Shown here piece by piece: positions 1 to 5,791 of a stretch of DNA of 5,850 bases. The stretch spans positions 1-5,850 of the forward strand of contig JBAXLO010000257.1 in assembly GCA_037134755.1 (NCBI GenBank). Reading direction: 5' to 3'. Both the position numbers and the translations under genes were made by a program. The notes under the pieces were generated by a model. That model had not been told where the DNA came from, ran no database searches, and saw nothing but the letters and a program-made list of their open reading frames with translations. How positions within the stretch are numbered: the first letter of the stretch is position 1; each line of letters opens with the position of its first letter. Source of the DNA: JBAXLO01 sp037134755 (GTDB lineage: Bacteria; Bacteroidota; Bacteroidia; Bacteroidales; JACABE01).

Positions 1-272
1 TAAGTGATCATATAAACAAGTACAAACTTGTAAATAAGCTTATTGTCGGAATGCTCGAATACCAGCTTGCCGGTAGTTTTATAATTAAATAAGATTCCGA
101 GAGCATTGGCAACGAAAACCGCAATGGTGTAATGCACACCAATAAAGCTAAGTATAGAATAAATGCTGAGCGAAAAAACAGTATTTATCACCCCCACAAA
201 TAAAAATCGGATAAATTTGTTTTCTATTCTATAGAACTGATTAAGTGAGTATCTGAGATGTTTCTTTATCAT
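1..272 (-). CDS. GtrA-family membrane protein, 3' end cut off by window edge
   Basis: Ninety codons are visible from an ATG at 272; the frame runs off the left edge without a stop, so the C-terminal part is missing. After a basic N-terminus (MIKKHLRYSLNQFYRIENK), residues 20-44 form one hydrophobic segment (FIRFLFVGVINTVFSLSIY) and residues 46-64 a second (IAVFVANALGILFNY), followed by KTTGKLVF and the start of a third at about 79-90. The 'RFLFVGxxNT' opening and the 'N-x6-NYKxxxKxVF' end of the second helix are characteristic of the GtrA family (usually about 120-150 residues, four TM helices). Family members are thought to flip or transfer undecaprenyl-phosphate-linked sugars for cell-surface glycan modification. 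The ATG directly follows the TAG of the upstream PHP gene, in the same frame, which fixes the start and implies translational coupling. The substrate cannot be told from sequence. Confidence 0.85.
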   Translation of the reverse strand, partial: MIKKHLRYSLNQFYRIENKFIRFLFVGVINTVFSLSIYSILSFIGVHYTIAVFVANALGILFNYKTTGKLVFEHSDNKLIYKFVLVYMIT

Positions 273-1481
273 CTATTTCTTCTTTTTACATTTCTTAAAA
301 ATGCATCTGTATATCAACAAAAATAAAATACCAAAACCTACAATCCTCAACAGCCATGTAAGTGGATAATTAATGGTAGCCAAAGCATTAGCCATTGGTT
401 TATCGCCATCAAAACGAGTAACAGGATTTAGATAAAACACGCTTCCGTCGGGTAAATAAATCCTTGTACGCACGTAATTATCAGTAGTTTTTATTTTGTA
501 AATGCCAATATTGCTGTTAACTGTCGAATCCAACACATTGCCACCCTGCCCTACAAACACAAACTTAGCTGTAGAATCGCTAATTTTGATAAAAAGACTA
601 TCATTTACAAGCTCTACATTAGTGAGATGCGGAAGTTTACCCGCCCTCTTCATTTTGGAATAATAATCTTCCTTATCTACCAATTTAAAATCGACAGCAT
701 AAGAATTTCCATTCTTTAAAGCACTTATAATATCCTCGCGGCAGCTTGTGCGGGCATTGATCATGTTGAACTTACGACCAACTTCATTTGTATTTTCGGC
801 ATTGTGCACGTCATCCGAAGCAAGCACATATACCCGTCGTCCAACACTTAAGGCCGAATCCCAATGCGGCTCCGAAATACAGAAATTACTCACCGCTTCC
901 ACCAAATCGTAATTGGTGAGCTTTGTAAATTGCGCAGGATTATAACTGTTTCGCAAATAGGGATGTGCAATTGCAACAGCATCCACATCACCACGCAAAT
1001 GATTGATAACATTTTGTTGCTGATGAACAGTCTGGAAAATAGGATAATCAACCCATGACACTTTATTTGCACCAATGCATAATTGATGGTTCTTCCAAAT
1101 ACCAAAGCCATGCTCATAGCAAGGTATGTAAAAGTTCCACTGCGAGTTAGTCTGGTTTATTTTTTGATAATCCGAGATAGAATAGTTGTCGTAGCTGAGG
1201 TATTTATATATACCTGCAACAGTTTTGTTAGTATTTAGCCTGCCGTCAGTTATGCCACCGTAATTACGTGTGTGCGCATGGAAATTTGCTTTTCTCCACA
1301 TGCTGGAATCCATATTAGCATAGGGATTGTGTATTTTGTTCCCCGCAAAGGGTTTAGCATCCGGAAAATTGTAGATTGGACAACTTAAGTATAGTACAAT
1401 AAAAATGGTAACTATAAAAAGTAGAAGGTATAAAATACCCTTACTTAGCCATTTGATTATTTTTAAAATTAACTTATTCAT
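273..1481 (-). CDS. Membrane-anchored PHP-domain (metal-dependent phosphoesterase-like) protein
   Basis: A 402-residue protein. Residues 15-33 are an N-terminal TM helix behind Lys3/7/10/14, and about 374-394 a C-terminal TM helix followed by KKCKKKK. By the positive-inside rule both ends are cytoplasmic and the domain between is periplasmic (inference). Residues about 62-230 carry PHP signatures: FHAHT (His68, His70), ITDG (Asp79), SISDY (Asp104, Tyr105), Glu123, AIAHP (His173), and a closing 'WDSALSVGRRVYVLASDDVHN' stretch with Asp223, Asp224 and His226. PHP proteins use such His/Asp clusters to bind two or three metals and usually hydrolyse phosphoesters. The usual Asp-His of the second motif is Asp-Tyr here, so the metal site may be altered. 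Residues about 265-360 look like a small beta-rich domain. The start overlaps the preceding gene's stop by one base (TAATG), indicating coupling. The substrate is unknown; neighbours suggest an envelope role. Confidence 0.82.
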   Translation of the reverse strand: MNKLILKIIKWLSKGILYLLLFIVTIFIVLYLSCPIYNFPDAKPFAGNKIHNPYANMDSSMWRKANFHAHTRNYGGITDGRLNTNKTVAGIYKYLSYDNYSISDYQKINQTNSQWNFYIPCYEHGFGIWKNHQLCIGANKVSWVDYPIFQTVHQQQNVINHLRGDVDAVAIAHPYLRNSYNPAQFTKLTNYDLVEAVSNFCISEPHWDSALSVGRRVYVLASDDVHNAENTNEVGRKFNMINARTSCREDIISALKNGNSYAVDFKLVDKEDYYSKMKRAGKLPHLTNVELVNDSLFIKISDSTAKFVFVGQGGNVLDSTVNSNIGIYKIKTTDNYVRTRIYLPDGSVFYLNPVTRFDGDKPMANALATINYPLTWLLRIVGFGILFLLIYRCIFKKCKKKK

Positions 1482-2086
1482 TAATTTATGAGTTTAGAAA
1501 TTCCTAAAACTATCAGTCCGTTGTTCATTCCGCGGTTAGGTAACATTATGTTAGCGTTGCTGATATGTCGTATCCTCGCCTGAACATTTAACATGATGTT
1601 TTTGGATATTGATTTGCTGAATCCAAAAGCTAAATTATCAGAAAAGATATAGCCATGTGCTTGACGCGAAGTTGATATGGTGATAAAGTGTGGTCCCGAG
1701 CCTAACTGTGCATAAAAATAGAGTCCATCACTCAACTTATATTTATATCTAAAAGCTAAATTGACGCCAAACTCTGCTTCCTTGAGCTTATTATCTAAAA
1801 AAACAGGATTAAATTGTGGTTCGATGATCATCCACCAAACTCCGTTCTTTATTTTCTTTGAGAACTTGTGCCCCCAATTAGCCATCAACAGCAAAGGACG
1901 GTAATTATAGCCCTCATCTAAAGTTATACTGTACACCGGTACACCTACATTGAAGCCTTTCTCTGTAAAGAAAGCGTCATCTTTAGGCTTTATAAATGGC
2001 TTACCATCAATGTTGCCCTGACAATAAGAATTGACAGTTAAAATTATAAATAAAAAAAGGAATATATGTCTGAAATTGTTGAACAT
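1481..2086 (-). CDS. PagL-like lipid A 3-O-deacylase / acyloxyacyl hydrolase, outer membrane
   Basis: A 201-residue protein with a signal peptide (hydrophobic residues 8-18, likely cleavage near Cys22-Gln23; no proper lipobox). The mature part is rich in alternating polar/aromatic strands, as in a small beta-barrel. Near the C-terminus is the PagL signature 'RHISNANIMLPNRGMNN' (residues 173-189), with the catalytic-type His174 and Ser176 followed by Asn177 and Pro183-Asn184. PagL enzymes sit in the outer membrane and remove the 3-O acyl chain of lipid A. As I recall Pseudomonas PagL, the acid of the His-Ser-Glu triad lies 14 residues after the His; here that residue is Asn188, so either another residue serves or the mechanism differs. 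The ATG lies 3 nt after the lysS stop, in the same frame, so no earlier start is possible. The gene overlaps the next start by one base. Confidence 0.82.
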   Translation of the reverse strand: MFNNFRHIFLFLFIILTVNSYCQGNIDGKPFIKPKDDAFFTEKGFNVGVPVYSITLDEGYNYRPLLLMANWGHKFSKKIKNGVWWMIIEPQFNPVFLDNKLKEAEFGVNLAFRYKYKLSDGLYFYAQLGSGPHFITISTSRQAHGYIFSDNLAFGFSKSISKNIMLNVQARIRHISNANIMLPNRGMNNGLIVLGISKLIN

Positions 2087-2089
2087 AGT

Positions 2090-3805
2090 TTACGACATCC
2101 ACTTTTTAAGATCATCTAAGGATAACGCAGGAATATCAAGTTTGTTTTTCTTGCGTAAACCATTCAAATCATTAAAAAGTTTGTTGGCATTGGCTTCTTT
2201 TAACAAAGCAACAGTAGTTACGTTTGCCTTCTTAATCAGATTAATCCATTCCATAGGAATACCCAAAGCGATAAACTCATCATCATTGGCAAGCACCTTT
2301 TTTTCGGGACGCATCTGAGGGAAAAACAACACATCCTGAATAGAATTGGAGTTGGTCATAATCATCGTTAAGCGGTCGATACCAATCCCAAGACCTGCTG
2401 TAGGAGGCATACCGAATTCCAAAGATCTCAAGAAATCCTCATCAAGCACCATTGACTCTTCGTCACCTCTTTTGCCCAGCTCTAACTGAGATTCAAAGCG
2501 CTGGCGCTGATCAATAGGGTCGTTAAGTTCAGAAAAAGCATTGCAAATTTCTTTACCGTTGCACACAGCTTCAAACCTTTCAACCAAACCTTCTTTCGAA
2601 CGATGTTTCTTAGCTAATGGTGACATTTCCACAGGATAATCAGTGATGAAAGTAGGCTGTATAAGCTTAGCTTCGCAAGTTTCGCCGAAGATTTCATCAA
2701 TTAACTTGCCTTTACCCATAGTTGGATCAACGGCAACACCAACTTTATGAGCCACCTCAACAAGTTGTTCCTCGTTCATAGCCGAAATATCTATACCTGT
2801 ATAATGCTGAATGGCTTCAAACATAGTAAAACGTTTCCATGGACGTTGGAAATCGATCACATTTTCGCCCACTTGCACCTTTGTAGTTCCATGAAGCTTA
2901 AGTGCTATCGTCTCAACCATTTCCTCAACCAAATCCATCATCCATTCGTAGTCTTTGTAGGCTACATACAATTCCATTTGAGTAAATTCAGGGTTGTGGA
3001 AGCGATCCATACCTTCGTTGCGGAAGTCTTTTGAGAACTCATACACACCATCAAATCCGCCAACTATAAGTCGTTTTAAATACAACTCATTTGCAATTCT
3101 CATATACAAAGTCATGTTCAAAGAATTGTGATGCGTTTTAAATGGACGGGCAGCTGCACCACCATACAGGGGTTGCAATATCGGCGTTTCTACTTCTAAA
3201 TAAGTCTTTTCGTTAAGATAATTTCTCATCGTATTAACCAAAAGAGTCCTTTTGATAAACGTATCTTTGTATTGAGGATTAACGATCAAATCCAGGTAAC
3301 GCTGACGATATCTTTGCTCAGGATCTGCGAAAGCATCGTAAATAACACCATCTTTTTCCTTAACAATAGGCAATGGCTTGATAGATTTGCTTAATAATGT
3401 AAGCTCCTTAACGTGAATACTGATCTCACCCATTTGTGTAACAAACACAAAACCTTTTATTCCGATGATATCACCAATATCCATCAGCTTCTTAAACACT
3501 GTATTGTAAAACGTAGTATCTTCGCCTTCACAAATATCATCTCTTTTGATATACAGCTGAATTTTCCCGACACTATCCTGTAACTCAACGAAGGAAGCAG
3601 CTCCCATGATGCGACGACTCATGATTCTACCGGCAATCGTAACATCCTGATAAAGGGTATTGTCGTTCGGGAAGTTGGTATGTATATCTGTAGACTTTAC
3701 ATTAACTTCAAACAGGTCGGCAGGATAAGGATTTATACCTAAATTCTGCAGTTCTTCTAATGATTTTCTTCTGAATAATTCTTGTTCGCTTAAATCTAAA
3801 CTCAT
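2090..3805 (-). CDS. lysS: Lysyl-tRNA synthetase, class II (LysRS)
   Basis: A 571-residue cytoplasmic enzyme that charges tRNA-Lys with lysine using ATP. Residues about 55-140 are the N-terminal OB-fold anticodon-binding domain (VTIAGRIMSRRIMGAASFVELQD). The class II catalytic core follows: motif 1 at about 186-208 (VNTMRNYLNEKTYLEVETPIL), motif 2 at about 258-280 (FRNEGMDRFHNPEFTQMELY, Arg262 and Glu264), and motif 3 at 471-482 (GLGIGIDRLTMI, Arg478). The core ends at about 500 (LFFPQMRP), where the roughly 500-residue E. coli and Bacillus enzymes end. About 70 further residues (ALGIPMEWINLIKKANVTTVALLKEA...) form a helical extension seen in Bacteroidota LysRS, possibly a helix-hairpin-helix-like RNA-binding module (inference). 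An in-frame TAA nine bases upstream of the ATG fixes the start. It is the first gene of the four-gene minus-strand operon. Confidence 0.98.
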   Translation of the reverse strand: MSLDLSEQELFRRKSLEELQNLGINPYPADLFEVNVKSTDIHTNFPNDNTLYQDVTIAGRIMSRRIMGAASFVELQDSVGKIQLYIKRDDICEGEDTTFYNTVFKKLMDIGDIIGIKGFVFVTQMGEISIHVKELTLLSKSIKPLPIVKEKDGVIYDAFADPEQRYRQRYLDLIVNPQYKDTFIKRTLLVNTMRNYLNEKTYLEVETPILQPLYGGAAARPFKTHHNSLNMTLYMRIANELYLKRLIVGGFDGVYEFSKDFRNEGMDRFHNPEFTQMELYVAYKDYEWMMDLVEEMVETIALKLHGTTKVQVGENVIDFQRPWKRFTMFEAIQHYTGIDISAMNEEQLVEVAHKVGVAVDPTMGKGKLIDEIFGETCEAKLIQPTFITDYPVEMSPLAKKHRSKEGLVERFEAVCNGKEICNAFSELNDPIDQRQRFESQLELGKRGDEESMVLDEDFLRSLEFGMPPTAGLGIGIDRLTMIMTNSNSIQDVLFFPQMRPEKKVLANDDEFIALGIPMEWINLIKKANVTTVALLKEANANKLFNDLNGLRKKNKLDIPALSLDDLKKWMS

Positions 3806-3823
3806 CGATTCTTAATTTTTTTG

Positions 3824-3831
3824 CAAAGATA
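3824..3831 (-). promoter_or_regulatory. Putative -7 box (TATCTTTG) for the lysS operon
   Basis: On the minus strand the sequence reads TATCTTTG, a full match to the Bacteroidota -7 consensus TAnnTTTG, ending 18 bases before the lysS ATG. Transcription would start about 10-15 bases before the start codon, giving a very short A-rich leader. No clear -33 TTTG is present at the usual distance; the nearest TTG upstream is 33 bases away. This would be the only strong promoter for all four minus-strand genes. Confidence 0.6.
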
Positions 3832-3984
3832 ACAAAAAGCTGCCTATTCATTCTTATTTAGTTGCAATAAGTTTTATAATTTAAGTTAATAAACATCAAT
3901 ACACCCATAAAACTGCCGAGAATTGAAATCCAACAAATGTCAATATCCTTTGTTAGATTTGCTATGCAATTGAATTAAAAATAG

Positions 3985-3992
3985 TACTTTTG
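3985..3992 (+). promoter_or_regulatory. Putative -7 box (TACTTTTG) for the exchanger gene
   Basis: TACTTTTG matches the Bacteroidota -7 consensus TAnnTTTG and ends 53 bases before the ATG at 4046, leaving a leader of about 45 nt. A TTTG occurs at 3958-3961, but 23 bases upstream, slightly too far for an ideal -33 box, so the assignment is tentative. Confidence 0.45.
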
Positions 3993-4045
3993 TAAATTAT
4001 TTTATAATGATATAAAAAATTGCAGCTAATATATAATCAGCATAA

Positions 4046-5059
4046 ATGATACTATCTATATTTTTATTAATAGTCAATTTATTCATAATATTACTTTCGG
4101 CAGAAGGTTTTACCAACAGTATTGAAGTCTTTGGCCGCAAGTTTAATATGTCGCAGGCAGTAGTAGGCAGCATATTAGCGGCTGTTGGAACTGCTTTGCC
4201 CGAAACCATACTCCCTGCTGTCGCAATATTTTGGGGAGCCAAGTTAACAGCTCACGAAATAGGCGTCGGAGCAATACTGGGCGCACCTTTTATGCTTAGC
4301 ACACTGGCGTTTTTTTTAGTTGGAATCACTGCTTTAATAACCTTCTTAAAAAAGAAAAGAAAGTTTGTAATAAACGTAGAAACTAAGACTTTAAAAAGAG
4401 ATTTAATATTCTTTTTGCTAATGTTTAGCTCATCAGTATTTCTCCCTTTGCTATTCGGCAGAACATTCGACGTAATTATAGCTATCGTATTAGTATTCGG
4501 TTACTTCTTTTACGTTTTTATGACTGTAAGAGGCGAAAGTAAGAAGGTTGGTCACTGCGAACCATTATTATTATTAAAACTTCAGATGAAATTAGGGTTC
4601 ACCAAGAATCTCAGAGAATCAAAATTCCTAATCATCACACAGATTGTAATTTCGCTAATCATAATGGTTGTCGGGAGCAAAGGCTTTGTAAACAATTTGG
4701 AAGTAATATCCAAAGGCTACGGCATGAATCCATTATTATTTGCCCTGATATTTGCACCAATTGCGACAGAATTACCCGAGAAATTCAACAGTATCTCCTG
4801 GACTTTAAAAGGCAAAGATGCGCTGGCAATGGGCAACATAACAGGGGCAATGGTTTTTCAAGCGACATTCCCCGTAAGCGTTGGATTGTTGTTTACCGAA
4901 TGGAAATTAACACCTATGGCAATGTTTTCTGCAATCATCGCAATTACCTCAGCACTTGTTGTATTAGCAGACGTAACATTCCGCAAAAAACTATCGCCAT
5001 ATTCCATCCTTTTCGGGGGCATTTTATACATTATATATATTGTAGTGCTGCTGAGTTAG
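4046..5059 (+). CDS. Sodium/calcium exchanger-type antiporter (CaCA superfamily)
   Basis: A 337-residue inner-membrane protein with about ten hydrophobic segments in two homologous halves. The alpha-1 repeat lies at about residues 36-92 (SQAVVGSILAAVGTALPET with Glu53, then GVGAILGAPFML). The alpha-2 repeat lies at about 226-280 (LLFALIFAPIATELPEKFNS with Glu245, then AMGNITGAMVFQ). A charged cytoplasmic-type loop at about 101-119 (KKKRK) and another at 162-193 flank the halves. CaCA proteins exchange Ca2+ or another divalent cation for Na+ or H+ through the two conserved Glu residues, both retained here. The usual G-N-x-x-G-S-N-x-x-N motif after each is modified: GAILGAPF in alpha-1 and GNITGAMVFQ in alpha-2, so ion selectivity may differ from classical Na+/Ca2+ exchangers. 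An in-frame TAA immediately before the ATG fixes the start. It stands alone, divergent from lysS. Confidence 0.88.
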   Translation: MILSIFLLIVNLFIILLSAEGFTNSIEVFGRKFNMSQAVVGSILAAVGTALPETILPAVAIFWGAKLTAHEIGVGAILGAPFMLSTLAFFLVGITALITFLKKKRKFVINVETKTLKRDLIFFLLMFSSSVFLPLLFGRTFDVIIAIVLVFGYFFYVFMTVRGESKKVGHCEPLLLLKLQMKLGFTKNLRESKFLIITQIVISLIIMVVGSKGFVNNLEVISKGYGMNPLLFALIFAPIATELPEKFNSISWTLKGKDALAMGNITGAMVFQATFPVSVGLLFTEWKLTPMAMFSAIIAITSALVVLADVTFRKKLSPYSILFGGILYIIYIVVLLS

Positions 5060-5079
5060 GGTTTTTAGCGTTTAAGTAG

Positions 5080-5115
5080 TGCCTAAAATGCCTAAAATAC
5101 TTAAAGTGCCTAAAG
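5080..5115 (+). repeat. 9-bp tandem repeat (TGCCTAAAA), four copies
   Basis: Four adjacent 9-base units read TGCCTAAAA, TGCCTAAAA, TACTTAAAG and TGCCTAAAG, beginning 20 bases after the exchanger stop codon. The first two units lie inside the loop of an 8-bp inverted repeat, TTTAAGTA (5071-5078) with TACTTAAA (5098-5105). No T-run follows, so this is not a standard terminator, although it sits where one would be expected. Confidence 0.8.
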
Positions 5116-5138
5116 TTGTAAGACATTATGCATGTTAA

Positions 5139-5168
5139 TTTGAATATCTATTATTATTATTAGTTTTG
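5139..5168 (+). promoter_or_regulatory. Candidate Bacteroidota promoter upstream of the hairpin array
   Basis: TTTG at 5139-5142 is followed after 18 bases by TAGTTTTG at 5161-5168, close to the Bacteroidota arrangement of a -33 TTTG and a -7 TAnnTTTG box. Transcription would begin at about 5175, just before the hairpin at 5187-5225, and read into the 42-bp array with no protein gene in between. The surrounding sequence is very AT-rich, so a chance match is quite possible. Confidence 0.3.
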
Positions 5169-5186
5169 TTTTTATTATTTTAATGA

Positions 5187-5225
5187 TAATCCTATTATAT
5201 AAAGGTACTTTAAATAATAGGATTA
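5187..5225. repeat. Strong 39-nt hairpin (12-bp perfect arms plus inner 5-bp stem)
   Basis: TAATCCTATTAT (5187-5198) is the exact reverse complement of ATAATAGGATTA (5214-5225). Inside, after one A-A mismatch, TAAAG (5200-5204) pairs with CTTTA (5208-5212) around a 3-nt loop, so the whole element folds into a nearly continuous 17-bp stem. A-rich rather than T-rich sequence follows on the plus strand, and no T-run follows on the minus strand, so it is not a classical intrinsic terminator. It could be an RNA-stabilising 5' hairpin or a protein-binding palindrome. Confidence 0.75.
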
Positions 5226-5246
5226 GAAGAAAAAAGAATTGCATAA

Positions 5247-5708
5247 TCCCACTTTGTGTGATAATATACCAGTTATTAAAAATCAAAACTCCACTTTGTG
5301 ACAAAACCTGTCAAACAAAAAAGTTCAGAACTCCAGATTAAGGCAAAACCTAAGCATCTCATATTTTCGGTTTGTCAGAATTCGAGGAAACCGAATTGAA
5401 AAATATTTTCAGGAATCGAGAATAACGCACAAGTGATGCAAAATATTTTTTCAAAAGTCCTACTTGTAACACAAGTAAGCATTTTAATATTTATTTTTAT
5501 TGATTTCCTGACATATTGTCAGGTTTCAACTTTAAATTTGGGTTACTTTCGACGAGACCTGGTCATCTGGAAAAATAAAAAGCTTCACTTCTGTCAGAAG
5601 TAGACTATCTGGAAAATAAATTTGGGTTACTTTCCACGAAAGTAGGACACCGCGGAATATTTTTTATGCTAGTCACGTCAGAAGTACGATATTTGACGAA
5701 AAAAGTCT
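5247..5708. repeat. Degenerate 42-bp-period array of short palindromes, about 11 units
   Basis: Exact words recur at 42 or 84 bases: CCACTTTGTG (5249, 5291), CAAAACCT (5302, 5344), ACAAGT (5429, 5471), ATCTGGAAAA (5565, 5607), AAATTTGGGTTACTTTC (5534, 5618) and GTCAGAAGTA (5593, 5677). Each unit pairs a roughly 20-bp core, often palindromic, with about 20 bp of A/T-rich sequence. Cores include TTTGT-G-ACAAA (centre 5300), TACTTGT-aac-ACAAGTA (5469), CCTGACA-tat-TGTCAGG (5515), TTTCG-a-CGAGA (5552, one G-T pair), ACTTCTG-t-CAGAAGT (5594) and TACTTTC-cac-GAAAGTA (5636). Centres at 5300, 5552, 5594 and 5636 are exact multiples of 42 apart. A longer-loop inverted repeat, TTCGGTTT (5366-5373) with AAACCGAA (5388-5395), fills one unit. 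It is not a CRISPR array, because the cores are too divergent. The function is unknown. Confidence 0.8.
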
Positions 5709-5756
5709 GCCATTTTGTCAGGGTTTTGGAATTTCGCCAAAAATGGCGTGACAAAA
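5709..5756. repeat. Overlapping, mutually exclusive inverted repeats
   Basis: GCCATTTT (5709-5716) pairs with AAAATGGC (5740-5747). Alternatively TTTTGTCA (5713-5720) pairs with TGACAAAA (5749-5756), enclosing CGCCA (5735-5739) with TGGCG (5744-5748). The first pairing excludes the other two because they share bases, so an RNA from either strand could adopt one fold or the other. This is at least the degraded end of the 42-bp array; a switch-like role is speculation. Confidence 0.55.
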
Positions 5757-5765
5757 ACATTCCTG

Positions 5766-5791
5766 TAAGGGCATAAAATTTTATGCCCTTA
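5766..5791. terminator. Perfect 26-bp palindrome, possible bidirectional terminator
   Basis: TAAGGGCATAAAA (5766-5778) is followed immediately by its exact reverse complement, TTTTATGCCCTTA (5779-5791). As RNA it would form a GC-clamped stem (GGGCAUA with UAUGCCC) around a short A/U loop. It closes the repeat region on the right, as a terminator would. No clear T-run follows on either strand, so it may instead be a symmetric protein-binding site. Confidence 0.45.

Larger units (their letters stand above)
3806..4045. promoter_or_regulatory. Divergent intergenic region between lysS and the exchanger gene
   Basis: This 240-bp AT-rich stretch separates two divergently transcribed units and should hold both promoters. 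A Bacteroidota-type -7 box is visible for each direction (given separately). A second plus-strand match, TAGATTTG at 3954-3961, could be an alternative exchanger start. There is no Shine-Dalgarno before either ATG, only A/T-rich leaders, as is usual in this phylum. I see no riboswitch, T-box or tRNA in it. Confidence 0.6.

Noticed and set aside
864..1117. Short open frames on both strands inside the PHP gene
   Set aside because: They lie wholly within the conserved PHP metal-motif region read in other frames.
2031..3034. Plus-strand open frames opposite lysS (2031-2318 and 2747-3034)
   Set aside because: They are antisense to strongly conserved LysRS sequence and have no domain or start signal.
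3997..4242. Minus-strand open frame over the start of the exchanger gene
   Set aside because: It is antisense to the conserved alpha-1 repeat coding sequence and has no features of its own.
5060..5246. Intrinsic terminator for the exchanger gene
   Set aside because: Inverted repeats occur at 5071-5105 and 5187-5225, but neither is followed by a T-run on the plus strand, so a standard terminator is not supported.
5110..5304. Small minus-strand protein of 64 residues
   Set aside because: It is an Ile/Leu/Lys-rich translation of very AT-rich DNA that runs through the hairpin at 5187-5225, with no promoter or recognisable family.
5436..5603. A 55-residue plus-strand open frame within the array, part of a frame with 14-residue periodicity (GYFRRDLVIWKNK, LHFCQK, GYFPRK)
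   Set aside because: A 42-bp repeat automatically gives a 14-residue pattern. The frame is broken by TGA at 5397 and by TAG codons at 5601 and 5643, with no start signal or known domain. A decayed repeat-protein gene cannot be fully excluded.
5247..5708. CRISPR array
   Set aside because: The spacing is regular, but the repeated cores differ strongly from unit to unit and the A/T-rich parts between them also resemble each other. CRISPR repeats are near identical with unrelated spacers, and no cas gene is visible.
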